In this document: in pieces, positions 1 to 10,400 of the stretch | Numbering within the stretch: position 1 is the stretch's first letter | Layout of the letters: each line of letters begins with the position of its first letter | NCBI GenBank assembly: GCA_015680685.1 | Contig: MNCI01010150.1 | Location: 506,345-570,344, forward strand | Length of the DNA stretch: 64,000 bases | Direction of reading: 5' to 3' | From: Gnetum montanum | Taxonomy: Eukaryota > Streptophyta > Gnetopsida > Gnetales > Gnetaceae | Translations under genes and position numbers: made by a program | The notes under the pieces: generated by a model | What the model saw: only the letters and a program-made list of their open reading frames with translations | Told to the model about the DNA's origin: nothing | The model's database searches: none

Positions 1-204
1 AAATGCTGCAATGATGAAGTAATCTCGATCTTTATTTCCGGTCATGTGCGTGTCCAAGTACGGCACACTTGAATAAAGACACCGTACAATTACATTCACC
101 ACACTGCTGACAGACAGGAGAAAAATTCTAACTCTGGAGGGATTAAACTGCCAGAGCTTCGCTACTCTAAAACTGGGATCCCTAAACAAGGGAGAGCCGC
201 CTCT

Positions 205-212
205 TATTTATA
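205..212 (-). promoter_or_regulatory. TATA box of the LTR-like promoter
   Basis: The minus strand reads CTATAAATAA here, a near-consensus plant TATA box. It lies between the palindromic GC-rich block on its upstream side and an AATAAA signal about 170 bases downstream. It probably drove leftward transcription. Confidence 0.5.
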
Positions 213-229
213 GACATGGCGGCGGACTG

Positions 230-287
230 CGATATCGCGTACGCGATATCGTAGGGAAGGACGCGATATCGCGTACGCAATATCGCG
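230..287. repeat. Two tandem GC-rich palindromes (GCGATATCGC core)
   Basis: A perfect 22-base palindrome spans 230-251, with arms CGATATCGCGT / ACGCGATATCG. A 26-base near-perfect one with one mismatched pair spans 262-287. Both are centred on GTAC and start 32 bases apart. A third half-site (GCGATATCAC) follows at 294-303. They sit directly upstream of the minus-strand TATA box, so a paired protein-binding site or cruciform-forming enhancer is plausible but unproven. Confidence 0.8.
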
Positions 288-420
288 GGGGATGCGATAT
301 CACGGCCTGTGCGAACCGCATCTCATCAGGAGGTATGTGGGCCTTGGTGTTTCTTGAGACCAGAAAATACTCGAACTTGAGATTTGAAGGAACACTCATC
401 CTTGTGATTTTCATCATGAG

Positions 421-2850
421 GAGAAGACAATGTTGGTGTTGAATAGGCTTTTTCTTACCATTAGTTTGTTGTGTGTAAGAAACAATTAAAGAAACAATGA
501 TGATCCAAAGTAGGAACTAACAATATGAAGATTTACACTCCTTATGTCATTCTACATTCAATACTCACTCACTACATTAAGGTAGGGACTCTAGTTTGGC
601 ATTACTAATGCTAAATATAGAGAGATGAAAATAGATGAGGAGAGAAGATGAGAGAAAGAACAAAGAAATATAGTATAGGAGAGTATAAATTATAGTATTC
701 AAAGATAGAAAGTAAAAAAGAAAGGAGAGAAAAGAGAATATCACTCATGCACCTATTATGAAGATGGTGTTATGCCATGGGAGTAGGACATGACTAAATC
801 ATACACATTATATGGCTGAAAAGAATGTCATATGTATATTGTTGAAGTAATCCCTTCCTTTTCCACTCAATGATATGCTCATTCATATCCTCGCACAAAG
901 CAATGAGATATTTAGTTACTCAAAAATCTTACTAATTGTTCCAAGTACATAGAGTAGAATAGGTTAGATAGAAAAGAAAAATATGAAGAAAATTGCTAGA
1001 TAAATAGTAGAATATGAGATAGAAAGGAGGATAAAGAAAAAATAATGAAAAATAAATAGGATTTTAGAGCAAACCTATTATCTTGACGTAATACAAAAGA
1101 GTTCATAAAAAGTAAACTACCTCTACGATAACACATGTTTAGTCTTGAGTAGTATTGCCTAAAGAAGATTTTGTTAATAGGATTTGGAAATCAATGTTCT
1201 TCCTAAGTAGAAAAAATGTAGACATCATTTTGTAAAGACTAAACCACTGGAAAATGATTCTACTAGTTGGGGGAGAACTTTATATCTTTGAAGTTTAGAA
1301 AATAACAAAGAACTATATCACCCTCATGAATCTCTCTAATTTTGACATGTTTGGAATGACATTGAATATATGCTTGAAAACCATACATCTTGATCCTTAC
1401 TAACTCTAGTAAGAAGACAACGATCATGGACTTAACATTAACCAGCTAATGTGCATATTGTCCCATCCATGGAGATCTAGCCTTTAGATAAGCCTAGAAA
1501 AAATATATAATATTTGGATTTTTGTGATATTTCTAGACTTTAAATATTTAATAACATAATTCGATGTTAGTGGGAAGGTTATTCCAAGACATGTCAATAT
1601 ATTCCTTTTGCAATGAGGATAACCAAGATTAATCCTTCGAAGACTTCTAGATGAAAGATAAAATATTTAGATTTTTAAAATTTTGTGACATTTTTGGATT
1701 TTGAAATTTTTTTGAATATTTAACTAGAAACCATTACCTAGCCTATATCTTTAGACTTTTAGCCTAAAACTTTTATGCTCCATGAATAGGGAAATAATAT
1801 TCATTTCGATGTAGAGAGCATAGTATGGCCAAAGAAACACTCAAAGAGGGATATAGGACAAAAGTGGATCAATTTTGTACAAGATAAACCTTCTAAACTT
1901 GAAAAATAATTTTAGTATATTTTGTATTTTTGTAAAATAATAAAACTATTTGAGCCATGTACACTTTTTGGATATATGAGCCATGTATCTATTTTGTAAA
2001 TAAATAATAAGCTATGATAGGTTTAAAATTACCATATGTGTCATTTGGATCATGATGTTACAAGGATCAATTTTCATTTTAGTGCACTATATGTTTGAAA
2101 AAATATTATTTTATTAATCATTAGTTTTATTTTTATTATTTAATTTGATAAACCTCAAATGTGAATATCTTTATTTTCTAGATGTCTGATTGAGGTGAAA
2201 CAAGTATCATTAGAATCATCCTTATACATACTTTTCATTTATGTAATCTATTCTATTTTTCAACATCTACTTTTTTTGTAACTGTATTAGTTTTCATTTT
2301 TTATTTAAATTCAATTTATTTAAACAAATGTAAATGGAATATAATGTAAATGGAGTGAAAGAAAATTTCTCAAGAACAAATAAAATACTCAAATCATCAC
2401 ATCACATCTTAATCACGTAAGAAACATACAATTACCAACATAGATGATTTCCTTGTACTCTCTCTATCTCAATGGCTCATAAACAATGCTCATAATGAGC
2501 TTAAGACACTCACATAATAAAACCTCACTTGACCCTCGATTAGCCCTCTTAACTCATACTTTAATTGACCATCCAAATGATCCTTCAAGATGCTAATTTA
2601 TAATTTTGAAGTGACCATTCATATTTTCTTGGTACCTCAAGTTAAAGTCTCATTAGGAACGCAGTATCATCCTTGCCATGATATGTTGGTGGTTGAGGCA
2701 TCTAGCCAGTGTACAATCAAGATGTTTCTAATAGTGAAGACATCTTAACCCATGGAGCAAAGATGTTTGGAGACTTTGAGATGTCTTGACTATAAGCTGT
2801 CTCCACCTCTATTAAAATGTTTAGGGATTCCAAGATGTCTTAAGAAGAAG
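421..2850. other. AT-rich intergenic DNA, nothing recognised
   Basis: This stretch is strongly AT-rich, with frequent stops in all frames and no ORF with a recognisable domain. Purine-rich runs occur near 620-750 and 960-1080. I saw no RNA gene and no clear mobile element here. Confidence 0.6.
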
Positions 2851-2854
2851 GACG

Positions 2855-3030
2855 ATGTTTTTTAGTTAATCTAATTTTTTTCAGCACATCTTATATTTTT
2901 GTAATGGATCTAATGTTTCTTCAGCAAATCTGATTTTTTTAGTCAATCTACTATTTCTCTAGTGAATTTGATTTTTTTCAGCAAATTTGATTTTATTTTC
3001 CTCAATTATTCTGTAGTGAATTTGATTTCT
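2855..3030. repeat. Degenerate short tandem repeat, pyrimidine-rich
   Basis: Variants of the phrases CAGCAAATCTGATTTTTT and AGTGAATTTGATTTCT recur at roughly 30-40 base intervals, with imperfect copies near 2878, 2918, 2955 and 3014. The array ends just before the decayed gag-like ORF and may belong to the same element. Confidence 0.5.
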
Positions 3031-3043
3031 CTAGAATTCTCCT

Positions 3044-3890
3044 ATGGATGATTCTATATTACTTTCATCTTCTTCAACTAATGTTGAAATTTTTGCTTCT
3101 TTTATTAATGCATAAATTACTATTGATTCTCAAAATGTAAATTTACAAGATTGCAAGAAAAAAGTTACGATGCTTCATTATAATGATATTGATGCAACAA
3201 AGACACTTGACTTTATTCTTCTTGATGATGTATATGAGTCATTGGTTGTTGATTTTTCATCATAATATGAGTTCATTCAAATTTTGGATTATTTTTCTTG
3301 TAAATGATGGGATGAAAAAAAATAGGACATCCAATTTCTTTATTCCAAGTATTATTCTCATTTTTTTCTACTTGTTGAGTTAGAAAATGCTTTGACGGTA
3401 CAAAATGACCTGGATATAGGGTCTTTTATACATAAGCATGCAGTATTGATCATTTGTAAGTGGGCTTTAGATTTTGATATTCAATCTTAAGAATATGCTA
3501 AAGTTTCATGTTTTGTCTAGTTTTATAATCTTCTATTGATTTTTTAGAAAGTTGAGCAAAAAATTATTATTCTTCTTAGTTCCATTAAGCATACGGAATT
3601 TATTTCTACAACCTTTTCTTTTTGTTGAAATCAAATTTTTGAATCATAAAAAGGAATTGGTATTACAAGCAAGAGGGCAAACTTATATTCAACTAGTTAC
3701 ATATTATAATATTCCTATTTCTTGCAAATGTTGTTATCTAAAGGACATATGCTTAATGCTTGTCCTTTTCTTCTCGAGAAAAAAAATTTGTGAAGAAAAG
3801 AAAAAATGTGTTGAATTTGGAGATAGAAAAAAAAATGAAGATGAAGTTATAAAAATCAAGTTAATGTCAACAATAAGAATGAGCAAATGA
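3044..3890 (+). pseudogene. Decayed DUF4283/zinc-knuckle gag-like ORF of a retroelement
   Basis: The reading frame starting ATGGATGATTCT at 3044 gives long protein-like runs broken by several stops (for example the TAA about 24 codons in) and at least one frameshift. The middle part reads like the plant DUF4283 family found in ORF1 of plant LINEs. Clues are a phrase FFLLVELENALTVQ, then a WALDFDIQS and FYNLLLIF pattern, where the family has a hydrophobic strand, a W.P.F segment and a VRLYNLP-like motif. After a frameshift, 3723-3763 encodes a CCHC-like knuckle (TGC..TGT..CAT....TGT). The end is lysine/glutamate rich. No reverse transcriptase follows, so this is an isolated ORF1 relic. The family call is by eye. 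Heavy decay makes it uncertain, but a functional gene is excluded by the stops. Confidence 0.45.
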
Positions 3891-4805
3891 TAATAAAGAA
3901 TCTAGATAAGACAAAAGCTCTTGTGTATGTTTTTACTGGTACTAAAGAAAGTATTAAGTAGTTTGAATAGATAGCTCATAAAGTAAATTTTTTCTTATTT
4001 GACAATAATATTATTAATACAAAGATTAAAACTAGTTTCAACAAGATGGTTATAGTTAATAGTAAAGATATTCGATGTAAGATCAATAATAAGTGACCAA
4101 GTGAAGATCCTCCATAAGCGGTACACTTTTTTGCTTTGATACAAGTATTGGTACTAAGCTATAGCTCTCTATCTCGGTTTCTTTTGTTATTCAAAGCTTA
4201 AGTATGCAATTTAAATTTTGTTAGGATTGGGACCTTCCTTGCTACTAATAATTAATTTTCTTCACTTATTTTTTTAGAGTAACATTTGTAAGATTGTACA
4301 CTTAAGTAAATAGTCCTAAAATTGAAAAGTTTTTTTTGTTTCTATATATATATTTTTGATGATGTTTATTCAATGTTAAGATTATAATATACTTTGAATT
4401 TTCTTAGCTAATTATTAATATTTTTTTGGGGTTTGACATCCCTCCTTTGTAAAGACAAAAGAAAACATCAATAAAAAATAATGAACAAATAGCAACAAAA
4501 GCCAAAAGCCTCCAAAATAACAAGAAACTAATTTTGTAGAAAATTAATTAATTATTTAGCTTTGGTTTGAAGATTTTTTGCCTGTAGTTGAAAAGTGACA
4601 TTTTTTAGAATCTAATATTTAATTGTTAAATAGATGTCATAGTTATGTTGTTGGGTGAGACACTTAATTTGGAAGCTTCAGGTCATGGGTTTGATTCTAC
4701 TGGGCAATGTTGACTTATACAAAGTTCTAATTAGACTATATATCTTGGAGTGCACCTATGTTTCACTTATTTTGAGTTCCAACACCCCATAAATTATGCT
4801 CTTAG
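3891..4805. other. AT-rich intergenic DNA, nothing recognised
   Basis: Low-complexity A+T-rich sequence with many stops. It may include the decayed 3' flank of the gag-like element at 3044-3890, but I cannot see a boundary or a poly(A) tail that would prove it. Confidence 0.5.
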
Positions 4806-4952
4806 GATAATCACTTGGAGCCACAATGCTCATCTTGCTAGGCAAGTCCCAAGAAGATTGGTAAATACCTCTTTGAGTGGCTGCACACAAGCTTGAACCC
4901 AGGTCTTGAGTTGAGGAATGAGCACGTTACCATTACTCCAAATGATGGTCCC
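4806..4952 (-). mobile_element. SINE-like family A, copy 1 (tRNA-like head)
   Basis: On the minus strand the sequence begins GGGACCATCATTTGGAGTA, continues with a box-A-like TGGTAACGTGCTC and then a box-B-like GGGTTCAAGC. It runs into a body with AGCCACTCAAAGAGGT and a GATGAGCATTGTGGCT phrase. The same order recurs at 10175-10322 and 45026-45189, also in minus orientation. The tRNA-like internal promoter boxes point to a tRNA-derived SINE. No name is assigned and the ends are approximate. Confidence 0.55.
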
Positions 4953-5160
4953 TATAGTTTTGCTCTTATTGTTAGAAAATAATTACACACCAAACATTCT
5001 AAATAGAGTAGAGAATAAATAGTTAAAACCACTTCTAAATGTCTTCACTTCCATAAAGAGGACATTGAGGAGAAATAATTCTCATATATTTAAGATAAGT
5101 GGAGAACTAGGAATAGAAATGGCTTGAATTTTATTTTATTTTATTTTTGGGTGAGGAGAG

Positions 5161-5300
5161 GGGGTGTTGAAACCTTGAAATACTTGTAATATATAGGTCT
5201 ACCTTAAGCTACATAACTCAACCTTGCCATCAAGAATTGAATCCATGACTTGAAACTTTCAAATCAATAGTCTTACCGCTAGGCTAACGCCTCATTTGAG
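5161..5300 (-). mobile_element. SINE-like family B, copy 1 (tRNA-like head)
   Basis: The minus strand carries a good box A (TTAGCCTAGCGGTAAG), followed about 35 bases later by a box-B-like GGATTCAATTC. The tail side ends in a CAACACCCC-type sequence. Related copies lie at 12114-12245 and 32288-32372. The pattern fits a tRNA-derived SINE rather than a working tRNA gene, because no acceptor stem can be closed around it. Confidence 0.55.
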
Positions 5301-5976
5301 TATAGGACATATAGCCAACATAACACATTAGAGGAATTATAGAGAAATATATTGATACTTCAAGTGTGACCTCTTGCTTACAAATTGTTATGACATTGTT
5401 CAACAAAGCATTATAAGGCATCACTTGAAATCCCTTGAACTAAGGATAAACTTAAATGTGAAGTACACCTTAATTGCTACAAAAACTTGTGCAACACAAC
5501 AACAAAAGAAGTTAATGCAAATGGTCAAGAGCGTAAAGGTTATGCCATGGATAAACATCTTAAAAGTTGATTTAAGAATACCAACACATGCAAGAACTAC
5601 GAACTAACCAAGCGCACATATGAGGATACACTAGCTCCTTGACCTAACAGACCAGCATGTGCTGGTAAGACACATCCTTCACTTAAAGCCAGAGCCTTCG
5701 CTCCTTACACATTCTTGCGTTGCTGGATGGCACAGGACGGAGGAGACTCAGGTTGGATGTGCATGCTCTTTCGGTTCCGTTGTTCCTTCGGCAGCTTTGA
5801 ATTTCATCAGCACGGAATGCTCATACACATACATACTCATTCTTACAAGGACTGGAGTTGAGTGCTTGCACAGGGCACTGGCATCATCATCATTATCATC
5901 ATCGTCTTCTTCCCGTCGAATCCAAGGCGGCAAGGAAAGCGGATGATCATAAATCAGAAACCGCGGCCGTGTCGTC
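5301..5976 (+). promoter_or_regulatory. Upstream region of the NFXL2 gene (promoter not resolved)
   Basis: This is the likely promoter and upstream leader of the gene that starts at 6200. Base composition shifts from AT-rich to GC-richer from about 5640 onward. A CATCATCATTATCATCATC microsatellite lies at about 5881-5905. I see no convincing TATA box, so the transcription start cannot be placed. Several short overlapping ORFs here (for example around 5659-5946) have no recognisable domain and are treated as chance. Confidence 0.4.
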
Positions 5977-6118
5977 GAGCTTCAAATCGGGAGCTAATTC
6001 CATCGCCTTCCGTTTCAATTCGATCATCGAATTTCATCGCCTTCCATTTCAATTCGATCATATCGTTGAGCTTCAAATAGGGAGCTAATTCCATCGCCTT
6101 CCATTGCAATTCGATCAT
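5977..6118 (+). repeat. 91-bp duplication in the 5' leader of NFXL2
   Basis: A block beginning GAGCTTCAAAT and ending CGATCAT occurs at 5977-6027 and again at 6068-6118, an offset of 91 bases, with few mismatches. Inside it the phrase TTCAATTCGATCAT recurs, with further copies near 6049 and 6138. It lies just upstream of the start codon at 6200 and probably within the transcribed leader. Confidence 0.8.
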
Positions 6119-6199
6119 AACTATCCAAAACGCATTTCAATTCGATCATAACTATTCAAAACGCAGAGCACCTCCTCTACTGTGGATCTGCATCGCCTG

Positions 6200-7408
6200 A
6201 TGGATTTAGATCGAAATCGAGATCGAGATCGAGATCGAGCGCGAGAGGGAGCGTCGGCGGACGGCCGTTCACCACCGATATCCGACTCGGACGCCACCAT
6301 AAGTGATACGGAGGCAGAGGCAGAGGAAGAGCAAGACATTGCGGTATTCGAGCAATACGGGGGAGGGGGAGACGGAAAGGAGGTGGGCAAGGTACGCGGT
6401 TTGATAGCGGCATCGCGAGGAGGGGCTATATCGTGCCTCATCTGCCTAGGCCGGGTGCGATGGGCGGACGCCGTGTGGACATGCACAAAAGCGTGCCACA
6501 CCATAATGCACCTGCAATGCGTGCAACAGTGGGCCACGCAGGCCTGCAAAGCGGCCGTCGACAGGGCACGTTCCCGTACGCCTCTGCTGCCCCCGCCTCC
6601 GTCGCCGTGCTGGCATTGCCCCAAATGCCGTGCCGATTATCCGTACGACCAAATTCCGCGGCGATACCGCTGCTTCTGCGCCAAAGTGGAGGATCCGCCC
6701 GCCGATCCTTGGCTCACTCCCCACACTTGCGGACAAACCTGCGGACGTTCCCACCAATGCGGACACATGTGCGTGTTGCTGTGCCATCCCGGGCCGTGCC
6801 CGCCCTGTCCCAAGCTCATACGCCTCAAATGCTTCTGCGGAGCACATGCCGACGTCCGGCGCTGCCGTGGCGGTGTCAGTCTCGGTGCCAAGGAGGATGA
6901 CCAGGAGGAAGGGGGCTTCTCCTGCGGTGGGGAATGCGGTCGACAGCGCATGTGCGGCCATGGTCGTTGCGTGGCGCCCTGCCACGCGGGCGAGTGTCCC
7001 CCCTGCGCTGCTCCCGCGCTGGTGACGTGTCAGTGCGGCAGCGTGCAGCGACCCGGCACATGTGCGGAGACAGGGTTCCGATGCGATGAGGTGTGCGGGC
7101 GGTTTCTCCCCTGCGGCAAACACCGCTGCGACAAGGGATGTCATTTACCTGGCGATTGCGGTGAATGTCCCCTGCAGCTGCAGCGGCAACGTGGCAACCT
7201 GACATGTCCTTGTGGCAAGGTCAAGTTCAGTCTTGAGAACGCTGCTCGTGCTTGCGACGTTTCTCCTCCTTCGTGCGGTTCAACCTGTGACAAGCTGCTC
7301 TGCTGCGGCCGGCATAGGTGCCCGGAGCGTTGCCACCATGGCCCCTGCCTTCATTCCTGTCTCGTTTCTGTTACCAAGGTCTGCCGATGCGGCTCCCTCA
7401 AAAAACAG
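6200..7408 (+). CDS. NFXL2: NFXL2 exon 1 (residues 1-403)
   Basis: This large exon encodes almost half of the protein. It opens with an RD/RN dipeptide run from a GATCGA hexamer repeat, then an acidic stretch. The C4HC3 finger follows, with C79, C82, C95, C99, H104, C107, C137, C140 and C143 as its metal-ligand candidates. NF-X1 fingers lie at about 177-203, 242-269, 295-323 and 359-387. Residues 225-239 are a short acidic insertion ([13 protein letters not shown]) that I do not recall from the Arabidopsis protein. Base composition is roughly 60-70% G+C by eye, far above every later exon. It ends in phase 0 at CAG|GTACAG. A GTG at 6182 also opens the frame, but it is not a plausible plant start. 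Confidence 0.95.
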
Positions 7409-10400
7409 GTACAGTACACTAAGTTTTTGTTTTCTTGCAAGATTCGGATTTATTTATTTCTTCAATAATTAAAGACGTTTACGGTTCTGAACAACTTACA
7501 TGATTTGCGCATCGCCATAAATATTGATTTCAACCGCTTTCTCTTTCCACTTTTCCAACTATAGGCCATCCATCCTAAGTTGCCAAAAGATACATTGAAC
7601 CTCAGTTGTACCCATCGGAAAATTTCCAAAAACGCCTAAAAAAACTGATCACAAGAAAAACAGGCAATAGTTCTTTACCCAGAACGCTCAAGTCTAATAT
7701 GTTTACACATTGCGACACATTTGAACAAATAATATGAATCACATTATGTCAATCTCCCATTTCAAAAGCCTGATACCTTCGCATACCCTTTGAGAATTCC
7801 AAAACTAAATACATTACTTGATTTGAGTATTAATGGAGGAAACCGAAAAGTTCTAAATCCCGCTTAACAAAGGATTTACTTATTTCGAGAAGTTTTTTGG
7901 GTTCCAATATACTTGTTCAATGATTTTTTTAAACTTCAGTTCTAGGCCAAAATATATGTCACATTTGGGAAATATATTTTGAAATTTTTATTCGTCCTGG
8001 AAACAGTTTCTAACCTAGAGTTAGTCTCTTTGAGAAACAATTTCAAAATCCTTTCTGAAAACTATTTGTGATGATGGTTTACAGAAGATTTTCTCTGTAC
8101 CTGCTTTTTCATCTCTTCAATTTTAGTTGACAGACCGAATGCCACCTGACATGTGACTTCTACTTTCTTTCTTTAATTAAAGGTTCCATGCCACCAAAAT
8201 CTCGTTTGTGAAAGGAAATGTCAACGGTTGCGAGATTGTGGACGACATGCTTGCAAGCGTCGTTGCTGTGATGGAGATTGCCTACCTTGCTCAGAGGTTT
8301 GTTTTATACTGCAAACAACATTTATCTAAAAATTATTCATCATAGTTTTTGACTCTGACCGAACTTCATGTGTTAGGTATGTGGCAGAAAGCTTCGATGC
8401 AATAACCATAAATGTCCAGCTCCTTGCCATAGGTACATTGTGCAGACCTTTCATTTTCTGCACCGCTGAAATTGAAAAGTAGTTTTTTTACACATAGGAA
8501 TTCGATAATTGTAAACTTCTATTAATAATAACAATTGGAATTGCAGTTGCATATTTTAGAGCCATTCAAACTGAGAAAAATCAAGCAAGACATTAATTTC
8601 TTAACTACTATGAGATCATTTTGTACATGGATATAGAATGATCATTCATATTTACGTTTGAAATTTTCCCCGAAATATAAGTTTTTAATTCTTACAAAGA
8701 AGGAACATTTATGGTGTGACAACTATGTCTTGTTTGTAAGACGAACAGAGTTGATAACAGACCACTATGTTTGAAGGCTAGGCTGTGCAACGCACGACAA
8801 CGACAATATCAGCATCATATTGAATCATTATCATATTGAATGGAGGAGTTGGTTTCCATCCTAGGATAGGGGAGGAAACTTGTAAATATATTTCATGTAG
8901 GTATAATCCTATGTTGGTGCATAAAGGAAAATCTATTTATTTAATTGAGACACCTTTTAGCTTGTTTAGATTTGAAAAACTCTTGTTATTTTGTGTTCAT
9001 TTGTTTGTTGCAAATGTCTGGGATGCTTTTGGCCAGTTTTAGTCAAAACTCAAGTTCTTTGATGGACTTTGAATTTAATTTCAAAGAAGGCCATGAAAAT
9101 TGTTTGTCCTATTTTTATCATCTTTTTTAGTTGAATTATGGTTCAGTTGTTTTCAAGGTGAACAAATTCTCAAATTTATAGAACTGCATGATCTCCTCAG
9201 AGAGCACATTATGTATCAAATGTGGTATATGAAGATAAAAAAATCATGAAAGCACAACAAATTTATATGAAAGTCTCCTGGATGTTTGCTCCTTTGTGCC
9301 AAGCTATTGCTTTGTGTTCCCACACCCGAATCTACAGTATTGTTTCTTTTTTGATCTTGTGAGAGTTTGCATTATGCACAGCATATATGTCATAGTGAAA
9401 TGAATTTGCACTTTTTTCATCTTTGTTTGTTGACTATTTGCTGTTCTTTTTTCTTAACTTTATTTGTTTTAGAACCTTAGAAGTAAACCCAATAATGTTT
9501 GCCAGATTTTAAGCCTTGGTGTGCTACAGGAAGACTTGAAGAGATGCATGCACAGATTATGAAAATTTTCCACATTGTAATTAGATGCAGTTTTTGTGAC
9601 TTCCTGATAGGTAGGTTTTGAATTTAGGGTGGAAACAGATGGATTTAGAGATACAGGGCAGGAATGGTGATGACGGGCTTTGTACAGTGTTCTGGCACAG
9701 ATTTTATTGATTCATTTCCCTAACTTTAGAATTGTGGCTATGAGCTTTAGATGCTGTGTAACATTATATCATTTTTTATCTTCTGCAAGGAATGTTTGTT
9801 TCTTATTGTACTCATATGAATCAAATGAGTAAATAATTCAGTTCCTTTAGGAAGTGTTACAATTCTGATTAATTAAGCAATAGGTTTAGCCAGTGATTTT
9901 TAAAATAAAAATCTGTACATATTTTATTTGGAAGTTATCTATCATCATCATCATCTTAGCCTGCCTTGTCCTAACAATACGGGGTTTGCTATATGAGTTT
10001 TCTTTTGCCATTTCCCTATAATTGCATCAGTGATCTGCCATACCCTTTGCAAAGTCTGAAAGAGAACTCATTCATGGGATTTGACATAGTTTTATAGCTC
10101 GCCGCTAGGTTGATGCTAACCCTCCTTTTACATCCAAGCTTGGTAGAGTTGTTATTCAGGAGGAATTAAAAAGGGTCATCACCTGCAGGCTCAATGCTCA
10201 TCCCATGAAGGCAGGGTCTTAGGAGCATTGGTGGATGAGTGACAGCCTTACCTCTCTGCTAGTGGTTGCACCTAGGGTTAAACCCTGGTATTACAACTTG
10301 AGAAAAGTGTAGTTACTAGTAACTTGTCTTTTGGCACTAAAGTTAGAAAATAGAAATTAATTTTCATGAACAAGTGTGAAAGGTTGGTTATTATTGAGTT

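Larger units (their letters stand above)
1..420 (-). mobile_element. LTR-like promoter fragment of a retrotransposon
   Basis: Read on the minus strand, this stretch has the order expected of a long terminal repeat. A GC-rich upstream part comes first, then a TATA box (TATAAATA, 205-212), about 170 bases of transcribed-type sequence, and an AATAAA polyadenylation signal at 31-36. Its composition differs sharply from the AT-rich DNA to its right. The outer ends, the flanking target duplication and the internal region cannot be identified, because the element runs off the left edge and its right boundary (about 410-430) is only estimated. It could be a solo LTR or one end of a larger element. 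The superfamily cannot be told. A plain plant gene promoter reading leftward is the main alternative. Confidence 0.45.

Noticed and set aside
5226-5300. Functional tRNA gene on the minus strand
   Set aside because: Boxes A and B are good, but no acceptor stem closes and related copies occur elsewhere as repeats, so a SINE head is more likely.
5858-6088. His-rich small ORF upstream of the gene
   Set aside because: It is a translation of the CATCATCAT microsatellite, starts at a non-ATG codon, and overlaps the duplicated leader.
6182-6184. GTG as a start codon of the zinc-finger protein
   Set aside because: Non-AUG starts are rare in plants. The ATG at 6200 is only six codons downstream and is the first in-frame ATG after a stop.
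6121-7205. Long minus-strand ORFs opposite exon 1 (6121-6624, 6446-7144, 6876-7205)
   Set aside because: They are antisense shadows caused by the G+C-rich, stop-poor exon 1. They contain no known domain, while the plus strand carries a clear zinc-finger protein.
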